Shown here in pieces: positions 34,914 to 45,700 of a DNA stretch of 49,378 bases (positions are counted from its first letter, which is position 1; each line of letters opens with the position of its first letter). The stretch comes from an uncultured Planctomycetaceae bacterium (GTDB lineage: Bacteria > Planctomycetota > Planctomycetia > Gemmatales > Gemmataceae). Where the stretch lies: positions 1 to 49,378 of the forward strand of contig CALARU010000259.1 in assembly GCA_937888715.1 (NCBI GenBank). The letters run 5' to 3'. A program made the position numbers and the translations under genes. The notes below the pieces were generated by a model. That model ran no database searches and was not told the DNA's origin. It worked only from the letters and a program-made list of their open reading frames with translations.

Positions 34914-36452
34914 CTAAGCTTCTTCTTTCGACCAATCCTTAATCATCTCCTCGATCATCCCATCGGTGGTGAAGCTTTCGGAACTCAGGGCGCTACCCCA
35001 CCCCAAATCCTTCACTTCTTCGGAAGTAAGAGGGCTAATTGCAACAACTTTAGTTTTCCCCACATGAATGCCAGGTGCAAGTAAATCATCCAGCGAATCA
35101 AATATCACCTTTGCACTGTTGGAACTTGTCACCGCAACATAATCCATCGAAGTATGTGATAATATCTTTTTAATATTGTCGATTTGTTCCTCTGAAGGAG
35201 GACTCTGAGAATAGACATGAAGGTCGGTAATCTGACACATTTTCGACAATTCTTGGCTAAGCAGGGCCCTACCCTCCCTAGCCCTAGCTAGAAGAACTTT
35301 TCCGCCTTTAACCAAAGGCGTTAAGGCCTCGATTAAACCCTCTGCATCATGTCTGGGTGGAATCAGATCCGGATAAATATGAAAAAACTTTAATGCAAGT
35401 GCAGTCGATGGACCAATACAGGCAATTTTCAAATTTGAAAGAACCCGGATATCGAAACCTAATTCGAAAAATCTTTGCAGGAATTTCTCGACACCATTGG
35501 CGCTCGTAAATACGAGCCAATCGAAAGAAGTAATTTTTTTTATTTCACGATCGACCAAGCTCCAATCATCAGGGCTCTTAATGATCATAGAGTCAAACTG
35601 AAAAACATTGGCACCAAGATTTTTTAGCTTGGTAGAAAAATCAGCGCCCTGCCCTTTGGGCCTAGAAATCAAAACCGAGGCATTCCCCAATGGAAGTTTG
35701 TTTCGCCAACCCCAAAGACCAAGATACTTGGCTGCGGAGCCAATAATAATGACAGCAGGTGGTTCGAAATTTTCCTGGGCAACAAGTGTGGTTAAATTGC
35801 CTAGTACAGTGGTAGCTTGCTTTTGTTGAGGAAGGGTAGCTTCGGAAATAATGGCGACGGGCGTTTGCGGGCTCATCCCTTGTTCGAGAAGATTAGACTG
35901 AATAACTTGTGCCCTTTTGACGCCCATGTAAAAGACCAAAGTACCAGGGAATTTTGAGATTTCAGGCCAATGAAGAAAGCTATCGGGCTTACCTGCTTTT
36001 TCATGCCCAGTAATAAACGCAACCGCACTAGAAAATTCTCGATGGGTGAGCGGAATTCCAGAATAAGCACTCGCCCCAAGAGCCGCTGTAACCCCCGGGA
36101 CAATTTCAAAAGCAATATTTTTGGCAATCAAAGGTTCGATTTCTTCGCTACCTCTGCCAAAAAGGAGTGGATCGCCACCTTTTAGGCGTGCAACTTTCAA
36201 CCCCTTGAAAGCATTGGTGATCATCAAATCAACCAGAACCTCCATCCGTTCAGGATGACAACCTGGGAGGGATTCTGCGCAAATTTTTGGAGTTTCATCT
36301 GGGAGGATTTGCAAAATTTGAAGGGACACAAGCCTGTCATAAATAATCAGATCCGCATCATTTAATATTTGTTGACCGCGAACAGTTAACAGGCCCGGAT
36401 CGCCCGGGCCTGCACCAATAAAATAAACAAATCCACCAGCAACATCATTCAA
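34914..36452 (-). CDS. cobA-hemD: Fused uroporphyrinogen-III C-methyltransferase and uroporphyrinogen-III synthase
   Basis: A 512-residue fusion. Residues 1-250 are the SAM-dependent methyltransferase making precorrin-2 (VYFIGAGPGDPGLLTVRG near the start, ARLKGGDPLLFGRGSEE, GVTAALGASAYSGIPLTHR). Residues 255-512 are uroporphyrinogen-III synthase (VLISRPKGQGADFSTKL, WLVFTSANGVEKFL, VTSSNSAKVIFD), which closes the ring. Together they produce and divert uroporphyrinogen III toward siroheme or cobalamin. The best start in frame is a TTG at 36452; two overlapping ATGs nearby are out of frame. It follows tatC by 29 bases. Confidence 0.93.
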   Translation of the reverse strand: MNDVAGGFVYFIGAGPGDPGLLTVRGQQILNDADLIIYDRLVSLQILQILPDETPKICAESLPGCHPERMEVLVDLMITNAFKGLKVARLKGGDPLLFGRGSEEIEPLIAKNIAFEIVPGVTAALGASAYSGIPLTHREFSSAVAFITGHEKAGKPDSFLHWPEISKFPGTLVFYMGVKRAQVIQSNLLEQGMSPQTPVAIISEATLPQQKQATTVLGNLTTLVAQENFEPPAVIIIGSAAKYLGLWGWRNKLPLGNASVLISRPKGQGADFSTKLKNLGANVFQFDSMIIKSPDDWSLVDREIKKITSFDWLVFTSANGVEKFLQRFFELGFDIRVLSNLKIACIGPSTALALKFFHIYPDLIPPRHDAEGLIEALTPLVKGGKVLLARAREGRALLSQELSKMCQITDLHVYSQSPPSEEQIDNIKKILSHTSMDYVAVTSSNSAKVIFDSLDDLLAPGIHVGKTKVVAISPLTSEEVKDLGWGSALSSESFTTDGMIEEMIKDWSKEEA

Positions 36453-36481
36453 ATGGAAACTCGCTTATAGAGCTGGGTAAA

Positions 36482-37576
36482 CTAGACGCCAACCATCTCG
36501 TCAGGGTCAGGAACATCAATACCATAGTCAGGCCTAGAAGGTGAAATTTTGCACATAAAAATGCCCAATTCGTAAAGAAGGCTCATTGGTATCCATAAGA
36601 AAAGCATACTAAATGCATCAGTTGAAGGTGTTGCAACTGCTGCAAAAATCGCCATCGCAAACCAAGCGTATTTTCTATTCTTTTGAAACATCTCAACATT
36701 CATAGCGCCTAGTCTTTCTGCAAACACCATCACCAAAGGAGTCTGGAAGGATAGACCAAAAACAACAGGCATGAAAATTGCAAAACTCAACCACTCGTTC
36801 AATCGTAAATCTGGTTTTAGCCCAAGCCATTCATTGAACCACAAAAGGGCTTCGATCGCTTTTGGTATCACAAAAAACTCGCAGATAAAAACTCCGGACA
36901 AAAACAAAACAATACTGAAGGGCAAATAAACATGCACCAACTTTTTCTCATGGGGATACAACCCAACTGCCACAAAAGACCAAGCTTGGAAAAATAGCCA
37001 TGGACTTCCAATAACAATTCCACTCACCATACAAACCTTGAAATAAACCATGAAAGCTTCTTGAACGCTCAAAGTGCTCATGGCGTCAAAATCACCTATT
37101 TTCCTTTGTGATTCGCCCATTAATGCAGATTCTTTTAACGGTTCTTTATGGGAAACCCAGAGAGTAACCGTTTCGTTTTTAAGTTTTTCCTCAGACAAAT
37201 CCGCAGGGGGCTTAATCTCGCTAATTGCTTGAGATGGATCACCTTTAAAAAGTGCTTCAAGCTGGGCCCTAGAAAATATTAGCCCTGTAAATTCGGTTGG
37301 TTTATTCAACGCAATCAAAGTGGAATCTGTTCCTTTATCCAATTCTTCCCGCACCAAAGCCACTCTTCTCTCATAAAACTTTTTAAGCTCGGACTTCACA
37401 GGCAAAGTAATAAAATCAACCACATATTTGCCAATAAAAAAGCTAAAAATAAATGCAATAAAAAAGCCCTTGAAGGCATTTAATAAATGCGAACGCAAAT
37501 CTTCAATGTGATCACCAAAAGACATCCTTGTGTCAGCAAAGAAATCCTCGGGATCAGGTGCCTTAGTCAAAGCCAT
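36482..37576 (-). CDS. tatC: TatC, twin-arginine translocase subunit, with an enlarged first loop
   Basis: The substrate-receptor subunit of the Tat protein export system. It has 364 residues, against about 240-260 normally. The N-terminal MSFGDHIEDLRSHLLNA and helix 1 (about 34-57) are typical, then about 100 extra residues (65-165, Lys/Glu-rich) are inserted in the first periplasmic loop before the conserved LSVQEAFMVYFKV and the following helices. The core TatC pattern (GLYPHEKK, FGLSFQTPLVMVF, ATPSTDAFSMLFLWIPM) is kept. ATG at 37576 is preferred over a TTG three codons earlier. No tatA or tatB is nearby. It precedes cobA-hemD by 29 bases. Confidence 0.93.
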   Translation of the reverse strand: MALTKAPDPEDFFADTRMSFGDHIEDLRSHLLNAFKGFFIAFIFSFFIGKYVVDFITLPVKSELKKFYERRVALVREELDKGTDSTLIALNKPTEFTGLIFSRAQLEALFKGDPSQAISEIKPPADLSEEKLKNETVTLWVSHKEPLKESALMGESQRKIGDFDAMSTLSVQEAFMVYFKVCMVSGIVIGSPWLFFQAWSFVAVGLYPHEKKLVHVYLPFSIVLFLSGVFICEFFVIPKAIEALLWFNEWLGLKPDLRLNEWLSFAIFMPVVFGLSFQTPLVMVFAERLGAMNVEMFQKNRKYAWFAMAIFAAVATPSTDAFSMLFLWIPMSLLYELGIFMCKISPSRPDYGIDVPDPDEMVGV

Positions 37577-37585
37577 AAAATTCAA

Positions 37586-37792
37586 ACCCTAACTTTTCGT
37601 TTAATACGCCTGTTATCAATTTACATAAACACGAAATATTAGCCATTATCTCTTTATGGGAATGGCATTGCCATTGCTAAGTTTAAAGTTTATCAAGCAA
37701 TTTGCCGATTAATACTTAAAGTTTAATTATGTAAAGTTTAAGGATTAATCCAGCGGGCAAAACAGGTATAACGAGCCAAGGAAAAGGTTGCC
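37586..37792 (+). promoter_or_regulatory. Divergent region with three AAAGTTTA direct repeats and a palindrome
   Basis: Between tatC and the lipoprotein genes. AAAGTTTA occurs at 37685-37692, 37718-37725 and 37733-37740, each preceded by a T-rich base pair, spaced 33 and 15 bases. A perfect palindrome AATGGCA-T-TGCCATT lies at 37661-37675. Repeated sites just upstream of an operon suggest a regulator-binding region. No strong -35/-10 pair stands out. Confidence 0.35.
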
Positions 37793-38020
37793 ATGTACAC
37801 AAGATTATTCGTATTTATTGCACTAATAGTGGCTACTGGATGCAGGAATTTAGAAGGGCCTAAGTACCATAAAGAACACCCAGAGAAGATCGATAGTGCG
37901 GTTTATAACATCGAAGAGCAGAAAAGGCGTGGCAGAGAATTGATAGCCTTGCCGGACGCTAGCCAAAATGTTGCCCCAAAAACCGGTATAGAAACATACG
38001 GACCGTCAGGAAGGTGGTAG
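37793..38020 (+). CDS. Small lipoprotein with the EEQ-RGR-LALPD pattern
   Basis: A 75-residue lipoprotein: signal peptide MYTRLFVFIALIVATGC with lipobox ATGC (Cys17), then NLEGPKYH and the motif IEEQKRRGRELIALPD and a Pro-rich end. I recall this arrangement from many small planctomycete lipoproteins of unknown function. AAAAGG lies 6 bases before the ATG. It is 30 bases upstream of a second lipoprotein gene and probably shares its transcript. Confidence 0.8.
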   Translation: MYTRLFVFIALIVATGCRNLEGPKYHKEHPEKIDSAVYNIEEQKRRGRELIALPDASQNVAPKTGIETYGPSGRW

Positions 38021-38050
38021 AATAGGGTATAGTTTAAAATGGGAACCAAC

Positions 38051-38467
38051 ATGAAAAACACCTTATCTGCCCCTTTTCTCCTGTTAGCCCTTTTAGCCCT
38101 AGGCTGCCAATCTGTATCAGAGAAAGCAGCATCAATTCAGCCTTTGGCAGAAAACACACCGGTCCCGCCTTACCAAGATCTTTTATCCCGAGCTAGAAAC
38201 CAGTCCTCAGTTGCAACAGAATCTTTTTTCATCAACAACTGGGCAGAGCTTGAGGATGCCGCAAAAGGGTTAGAACAAACATCGAGATTAATGTCAAAAA
38301 GTGCAGATATGCCAGAAGACAAAAAAGAGTCAATCTTGGCGGTATCATCCGATCTAAATCGGGAAGCAGCAAAACTAAAAGAAGCATGCAGGACAAAAAA
38401 TGAAGCCGAAGTAAATACACAACTTCAGAAGATAACCTTAAAAATCCGCGAACTTAGAATCAATTAA
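38051..38467 (+). CDS. Alpha-helical lipoprotein, unknown function
   Basis: A 138-residue lipoprotein: MKNTLSAPFLLLALLALGC signal with lipobox ALGC (Cys19). The mature part is acidic and helical, with NNWAELEDAAKGLEQTSRLM and KKESILAVSSDLNREAAKLKEACRTKNEAE, suggesting a small helical bundle of periplasmic type. The ATG at 38051 is preferred because GGGA lies 6 bases before it; another ATG at 38039 would add four residues. Its TAA stop overlaps the stop codon of convergent ksgA by 4 bases. Confidence 0.75.
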   Translation: MKNTLSAPFLLLALLALGCQSVSEKAASIQPLAENTPVPPYQDLLSRARNQSSVATESFFINNWAELEDAAKGLEQTSRLMSKSADMPEDKKESILAVSSDLNREAAKLKEACRTKNEAEVNTQLQKITLKIRELRIN

Positions 38468-39429
38468 TCAGCAGTTTCATCGGTTTCGCCTGAAACAAAC
38501 ACTCCGCCGCCAAATTGCGAACAAAGTCTGAAATGGTCTAATGGCGAAAGAGTTTCTGCCCTAACTTCGCCTTTAATATCTAGAATCACCAACTTGGCAT
38601 CAATTTCAGCTTTAGAAAGCTTGTTATTGGGCATAGATAAAAGGGCACCCCGTAAATTCTTCCTGCGATGAACATATAAGCCTCTTAGGAAGTTTCTAAA
38701 ACAAAGAGGGCCGTCCTCGGGCTTTACCCCTTCAAAAATCAGTTTACTTCTAAGCAGTGGGCTCGGATCAATTTTAATAATCGCAGAATCCACCTTGGGC
38801 CTAGGCCAGAAGGCCGCGGGCGATATCCTTCGAACTATTTCCACTTTAGCAAGGCTTTGAAAAAGAATCGGTAATGCTCCGAAATCTTTACTTTTTGGTT
38901 TTGAAATAATTTTTTCTGCAATTTCCAGCTGAACCATTGCAACAATTTTAGTGGGCGGGTGTCTGCTAATAAGTAAATTACTTATTACGGGAGTAGCAAC
39001 AGCATAAGGAAGATTAGCAACCAATTTGTAGCCAGAAATACCAGGCATTGAAGTGATTTCAGCAAGCTTTTCGGTGACTTGCGGCTGAATCTGATTCTTG
39101 CCTTTAAGGATATCGCCACGATGAAGAAAGAACCGATCCCGTTCAATAACGGTTTCTTCGGTCAACTTTTGAAAAGCGGGATCCAGTTCGATACTTAATA
39201 CAAATCCCGCAGCTTCCACCAGCCGGTTGGATAGGCTGCCCGTACCGCTGCCTACTTCCAAAACAGCATCTGAGGGCTGTAAATTGGCACTATTAACAAC
39301 AAGATCCATGAGGTTTAGATCAATGAGGAAGTTTTGCCCCATTTTGTTTTTGGGCCATATGTTTCTGCTTTTTAAAAGCTCAGTCAAGTAGGACTGGGTT
39401 TGTCTAGGTGGAATATCGTAAAGGTTCAT
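38464..39429 (-). CDS. ksgA: KsgA, 16S rRNA dimethyladenosine transferase
   Basis: Dimethylates two adjacent adenines near the 3' end of 16S rRNA, a late step in small-subunit assembly. A 321-residue protein (usual 260-280). It has KMGQNFLID, the SAM site VLEVGSGTGSLSNRL, SIELDPAF and the catalytic NLPYAVATPV. The usual C-terminal domain is followed by about 30-40 extra residues (FRLCSQFGGGVFVSGETDETAD). It starts only 3 bases after the ribE stop. The last gene of a pssA-ribE-ksgA run. Confidence 0.95.
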   Translation of the reverse strand: MNLYDIPPRQTQSYLTELLKSRNIWPKNKMGQNFLIDLNLMDLVVNSANLQPSDAVLEVGSGTGSLSNRLVEAAGFVLSIELDPAFQKLTEETVIERDRFFLHRGDILKGKNQIQPQVTEKLAEITSMPGISGYKLVANLPYAVATPVISNLLISRHPPTKIVAMVQLEIAEKIISKPKSKDFGALPILFQSLAKVEIVRRISPAAFWPRPKVDSAIIKIDPSPLLRSKLIFEGVKPEDGPLCFRNFLRGLYVHRRKNLRGALLSMPNNKLSKAEIDAKLVILDIKGEVRAETLSPLDHFRLCSQFGGGVFVSGETDETAD

Positions 39430-39432
39430 CGA

Positions 39433-40038
39433 TTACTTTTTGCCTTTAAAAAACAGTTCGTAAGCGCGCATGGCGTATTTTGCAATCATATCAGTTTCAA
39501 TGTTAACCATATCCCCAGGCTTCTTAAGTGCAAGGGTAGTCATCGCTAGGGTGTGAGGAATCAAGGCGACACTAAATTTATCTTTTTTTACTTGGACTAT
39601 GGTCAAACTAACACCTTCAATGCAAACGGACCCCTTATCAACAAGAAAAGGTTTGATCGAATCGGGTAATGAAAACCAGATATCTATCCATGGACCTGAT
39701 TTTTCGATTTTCAAAATTTCTGCAGTCGTATCAACATGACCTTGAACAAAATGACCACTAAAATCACTACTTGCAGAAACAGGTTTTTCCAAATTAACTT
39801 TCATACCAACTTGAAGAAGCCCGAGGTTAGACTTTTTCAATGTTTCCGGCCCCACCTCAAAAACAGCTTGCTTATTCTTTTGGGAAATCAAGGTTAGGCA
39901 AACACCATTGATGGCAATACTTGCCCCGGTTTTTGTTTTTTTAAAAAAATCATCATGCCCAATGGAAAGCAAAACCCCAACATTTTGGGTTTTTAAAATA
40001 GTCACCGTTCCAATGGATTCTACGATGCCGGTAAACAT
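39433..40038 (-). CDS. ribE: Riboflavin synthase, alpha chain
   Basis: Makes riboflavin from two lumazine molecules. A 201-residue protein built of two similar half-domains, starting MFTGIVESIGTV as almost all members do. SIAINGVCLTLI and, in the second half, SVCIEGVSLTIV are the paired substrate loops; FSGHFVQGHVD is typical. The frame extends four codons to a TTG at 40050, but the conserved ATG at 40038 is preferred. It follows pssA by 35 bases; no other riboflavin gene is present. Confidence 0.95.
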   Translation of the reverse strand: MFTGIVESIGTVTILKTQNVGVLLSIGHDDFFKKTKTGASIAINGVCLTLISQKNKQAVFEVGPETLKKSNLGLLQVGMKVNLEKPVSASSDFSGHFVQGHVDTTAEILKIEKSGPWIDIWFSLPDSIKPFLVDKGSVCIEGVSLTIVQVKKDKFSVALIPHTLAMTTLALKKPGDMVNIETDMIAKYAMRAYELFFKGKK

Positions 40039-40073
40039 TCGTTTTGCCAATAAATGTGATGAAAAAGAATCGG

Positions 40074-40931
40074 CTAGCGGCGATAATAATCATTTGCGCT
40101 GGCCTGCGAAGAATCAACCATATTTCTACGAAAAGCAATGTAAAAGATCTGCCTAGCAGGGAAGTTTAAAGCATAAATCCAAAAAACTAAAATAGCAAGT
40201 GATTCGGGAACTAGATATACCATCGGAGCAATCACAGGCAAGGCAAAACACCAGCCAAAAATTACTTTTTTACGAAGAATATGCTTGGTTAAATGTGGGT
40301 AGGAAAAAGGCGAAACCATAAGTAAAGCTACAACCACTGCACCAAAAACAGTCCACACACTAACCACATTCTTGGCAGTTAAAAAATCAAATCCCGGCAC
40401 TTCCATCGAGCCATAAGAACGAATAAGCGCCAAGCTCGCAATGCAACCACCAGCGGCAGGGGAAGGCAAGCCTTTAAATCTTTTAAACGAACCAGCTTCA
40501 AGATCAGTATTTTCAAGGTTATACTTCGCAAGACGAATAATTGCACACGCCATGAAAAGGCCGGCTATACAAGCGAATATATTCCTAACAAAAAAGCTGT
40601 CCCAATCCTGGCCTAAACGCAGGATTAAAAATGCGGGAGCAGCACCAAAACTAATCGCATCACACAAACTGTCAAGTTGACCACCAAAATCACTAGTCAC
40701 TTTTACTAATCTGGCTAGCATCCCATCTAACACATCAAAAATCATGGCAAGAAATATCATGCCCGCAGACCAACGCAGTAAAACCGCTGCAGAGTGATCA
40801 TCCTGAACAGAAAGATCTATTTTTGCAGCAATAACAATCGCAGCAAAGCCGCAAATTGCGTTTCCAAGAGTAAACAAATTAGGAATTAATTTCAGTATTG
40901 AGTGCAAAGCACATACCCACAAATAAAACAA
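40074..40931 (-). CDS. pssA: CDP-diacylglycerol-serine O-phosphatidyltransferase
   Basis: Makes phosphatidylserine, the precursor of phosphatidylethanolamine. A 285-residue membrane protein with about eight helices and the CDP-alcohol phosphatidyltransferase motif DGMLARLVKVTSDFGGQLD then SLCD (Asp-Gly, Ala-Arg, Gly, Asp, Asp spaced as expected). IPNLFTLGNAICGF opens the first helix. No ATG starts the frame: TTG at 40931 is the longest choice and TTG at 40907 (preceded by GTGGG) gives 277 residues; either is possible. First gene of the pssA-ribE-ksgA run. Confidence 0.92.
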   Translation of the reverse strand: MFYLWVCALHSILKLIPNLFTLGNAICGFAAIVIAAKIDLSVQDDHSAAVLLRWSAGMIFLAMIFDVLDGMLARLVKVTSDFGGQLDSLCDAISFGAAPAFLILRLGQDWDSFFVRNIFACIAGLFMACAIIRLAKYNLENTDLEAGSFKRFKGLPSPAAGGCIASLALIRSYGSMEVPGFDFLTAKNVVSVWTVFGAVVVALLMVSPFSYPHLTKHILRKKVIFGWCFALPVIAPMVYLVPESLAILVFWIYALNFPARQIFYIAFRRNMVDSSQASANDYYRR

Positions 40932-41006
40932 AAGGGCAAAATAATAAATGAACTGTAACTTAAGTTTACTAGGAATTCTACAAAGAAAATGAAAAAGTAA
41001 AACAAA

Positions 41007-41037
41007 TACGGCCCAACTTTCTTCAAGTTAGGCCGTA
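41007..41037 (-). terminator. Intrinsic terminator of ahcY
   Basis: A hairpin with arms of 13 bases and one mismatch: TACGGCCCAACTT (41007-41019) and AAGTTAGGCCGTA (41025-41037), loop TCTTC. On the minus strand it is followed by TTTGTTTTACTTTTTC, a good U-rich tail. It begins 25 bases past the ahcY stop codon. Confidence 0.88.
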
Positions 41038-41061
41038 AATATTACCCAATCTTACTGACCC

Positions 41062-42726
<1,665 letters not shown>

Positions 42727-45700
42727 ATGGCATCTAATTTAAGTGAACAGTTATTCTCAACACCGCTACCACCTTTCCAACATGGTCTTTACGACCCTAA
42801 GTTCGAAAAAGATTCATGCGGAGTAGGGTTCATCGCCAACATAAAAGGCGTTAAAACCCATGATATTGTCAAAGATGGCTTGCAAATCCTGCTAAATCTT
42901 CAACATCGTGGAGCTTGTGGTTGCGATCAAGAAACCGGAGATGGCGCCGGCATATTAATTCAACTACCCCATAAGTTTTTCGCTGATGTTTGCTCACAAT
43001 CAGGCTTAAGTCTTCCTGAACCGGGTTCCTATGGCGTTGCTTTCGCCTTTTTGCCGAAAGATGCTACCGAAAGAACCACATGCGAAAAAGCAATTGAAAA
43101 GTTGTGCAAAGAAACTGGCCTCAAATTTCTAGGCTGGAGGGATGTTCCGGTCGACTCTAATAGCGTTGGTTGGCTTGCAAGGTCGCAAGAACCCTACATG
43201 AAACAGGCTTTTATAGGAAAAAGCACCAAGTCCATGAATCAGGATATGCTAGAGACAAAGCTATACATCTTTCGCAGAAAAGTTGAAAACTGGTCTTACA
43301 GCAATGCCCAGCCAGAAATGCCTGCCCCGATCTATTTCGCCAGCTGTAGTTCTAAGACAATTGTTTACAAAGGCATGCTTAAACCTGACCAAGTAGACAA
43401 ATATTTTCCAGACCTTCTTAATCCTTTAATGGACTCTTGCCTTGCTGTCGTTCATAGCAGATATAGCACCAACACTTTCCCCCTCTGGAGCTTGGCACAA
43501 CCTTTTAGGTTTTTGGCACACAACGGTGAAATCAACACTCTTCAAGGAAATGTACACTGGCTTAAGGCCCGTTCTTCCATGATGCACAATGATCGCTTCG
43601 GCAACGATATTGAACATGTCGTGCCTTTGCCTTCTGATGGACTAAGTGATTCTGCAATTCTCGATCAAGGTTTGGAATTACTGATCCAAGCGGGTCGAAC
43701 ACTCCCGCACGCAATAACCATGATGGTGCCAGAGGCTTACGAAGGCCAGCCAGAAATGGACGCTGCAAAAAGAGCTTATTACCAGTTTAGCAGTTGTTTA
43801 ACCGAGCCATGGGATGGCCCTGCGGATCTTTGTTTTTCGGATGGAATACTAGTGGGCGCTATGTTGGATCGCAATGGTTTACGCCCAAGCCGTTACATTA
43901 TCACTGATGATGACATGGTGATTTTGGCAAGTGAAACGGGAGTGCTTCCCGTTCCTGCTGAAAAGATAATAGAAAAAGGCAGACTCCAACCGGGCCGAAT
44001 TTTTCTGGTCGACACAGGATTAGGCAAAATTATCACTGATAAAGAGGCTAAAGACGTTTTAGCTAATCAAGCTCCCTACCTTGAGTGGATTGAGCAGCAT
44101 CACCTTACGCTTGAGAAACTTCCAGAAATTGAAATTGAGGATGGGTTTGCCAAGGAGTTCACCACTCTTTTAGAAAGACAGCGTGCGTTTGGTTATACTC
44201 AGGAAGATATCAATCGCATTTTGCTTCCCATGGCAAAAGATGGCAAAGAGCCAGTTTCCAGCATGGGTACTGATATACCACTTGCAGTATTAAGTAATCG
44301 AAGCCAGTTACTGTTCCACTATTTCAAGCAGTTATTTGCCCAGGTCACCAATCCGCCCATTGATGCAATTCGTGAAGAAGTTGTAATGAGCACAGAATCG
44401 CTTTTGGGCAGCGAAGTTAACCTTTTGGGTGAAACTGCATTGCACGCCCGAATGCTGAGGCTTGAAACGCCAACCCTTACCGCTTCAGAACTTGAAAGGA
44501 TCAAACGCTGCAATATCACTGGTTTTGAAAGCCAAACCATTAAAACTTTATTCAAGCGAAGCGAAGGGCCTTTGGGCCTCAAACTTGCAATACAACGGGT
44601 GCGTGAAGAAGCTTCCGCTGCTGTTGAAGCTGGTGCAACGATTATTATCCTTTCTGATCGCGGCGTTGATAAAGATCATATTGCGATTCCATCTCTGCTT
44701 GCCACCGCTGGCGTGCATCACCACTTATTACGAGGTGGGTTACGGGGAAAATGTGGTATTATTGTTGAAACAGGCGAAGCAAGAGAAGTTATGCATTTCT
44801 CACTTCTGATCGGTTATGGTGCCAGTGCCATTCATCCATATTTGGTATTTGAAACTTTTGAAGGTTTAAACAATGCCAACATGATGGTAGACAATAATGG
44901 TTCTCCACTTAGCTTGGTTTCTGCTGTCAAAAACTACATCAAATCAATTGATCAAGGCTTGCTTAAAATCTTTAGTAAAATGGGCATCAGTACACTTTTA
45001 AGTTACAGAGCTGCCCAAATCTTCGAAGCCATTGGCATCGACATGGATGTGATCAACGAATTCTTTTTTGGAACTCCCAGTCGAATATCTGGCATTAGCC
45101 TCGAGATAATTGCAAAAGAATCGATTCACCGCCATAGCTTTGCTTTTCCAGATGATAGAAATTTAGAAGAACAAGAACTGGATGTTGGCGGAGAATACAT
45201 GTGGCGCAGGCGTGGCGAACATCACATGTGGAATCCTGAAACCATTCAGAAACTGCAATACTCCATCACCAAGGAAAAGTATTCTTCGTACAAAGAGTTT
45301 TCGGAACTCGCAAGCGAAGAAGAAGAACACTTATGCACGATTCGGGGTCTGCTTGAAATTAAAAAGTCCCCTAGACCTATCCCCTTGGAACTTGTCGAAT
45401 CTGCAAAAGATATCGTCAAACGATTCTGTACCGGTGCAATGAGCTTTGGATCCATCAGCAAAGAAGCACACGAAACCCTTGCCATTGCGATGAACCGTAT
45501 TGGCGGAAGAAGCAATACGGGTGAAGGCGGCGAAGACCCTGCAAGATTCAAGAAAGATTCCAACGGGGATTCGCGTAATAGCGCTATCAAACAAGTAGCC
45601 AGCGGAAGGTTTGGAGTAACATCCAACTATTTAGTCAATGCCACCGAGTTACAAATCAAGATTGCACAGGGAGCAAAACCCGGTGAAGGCGGCCAATTAC

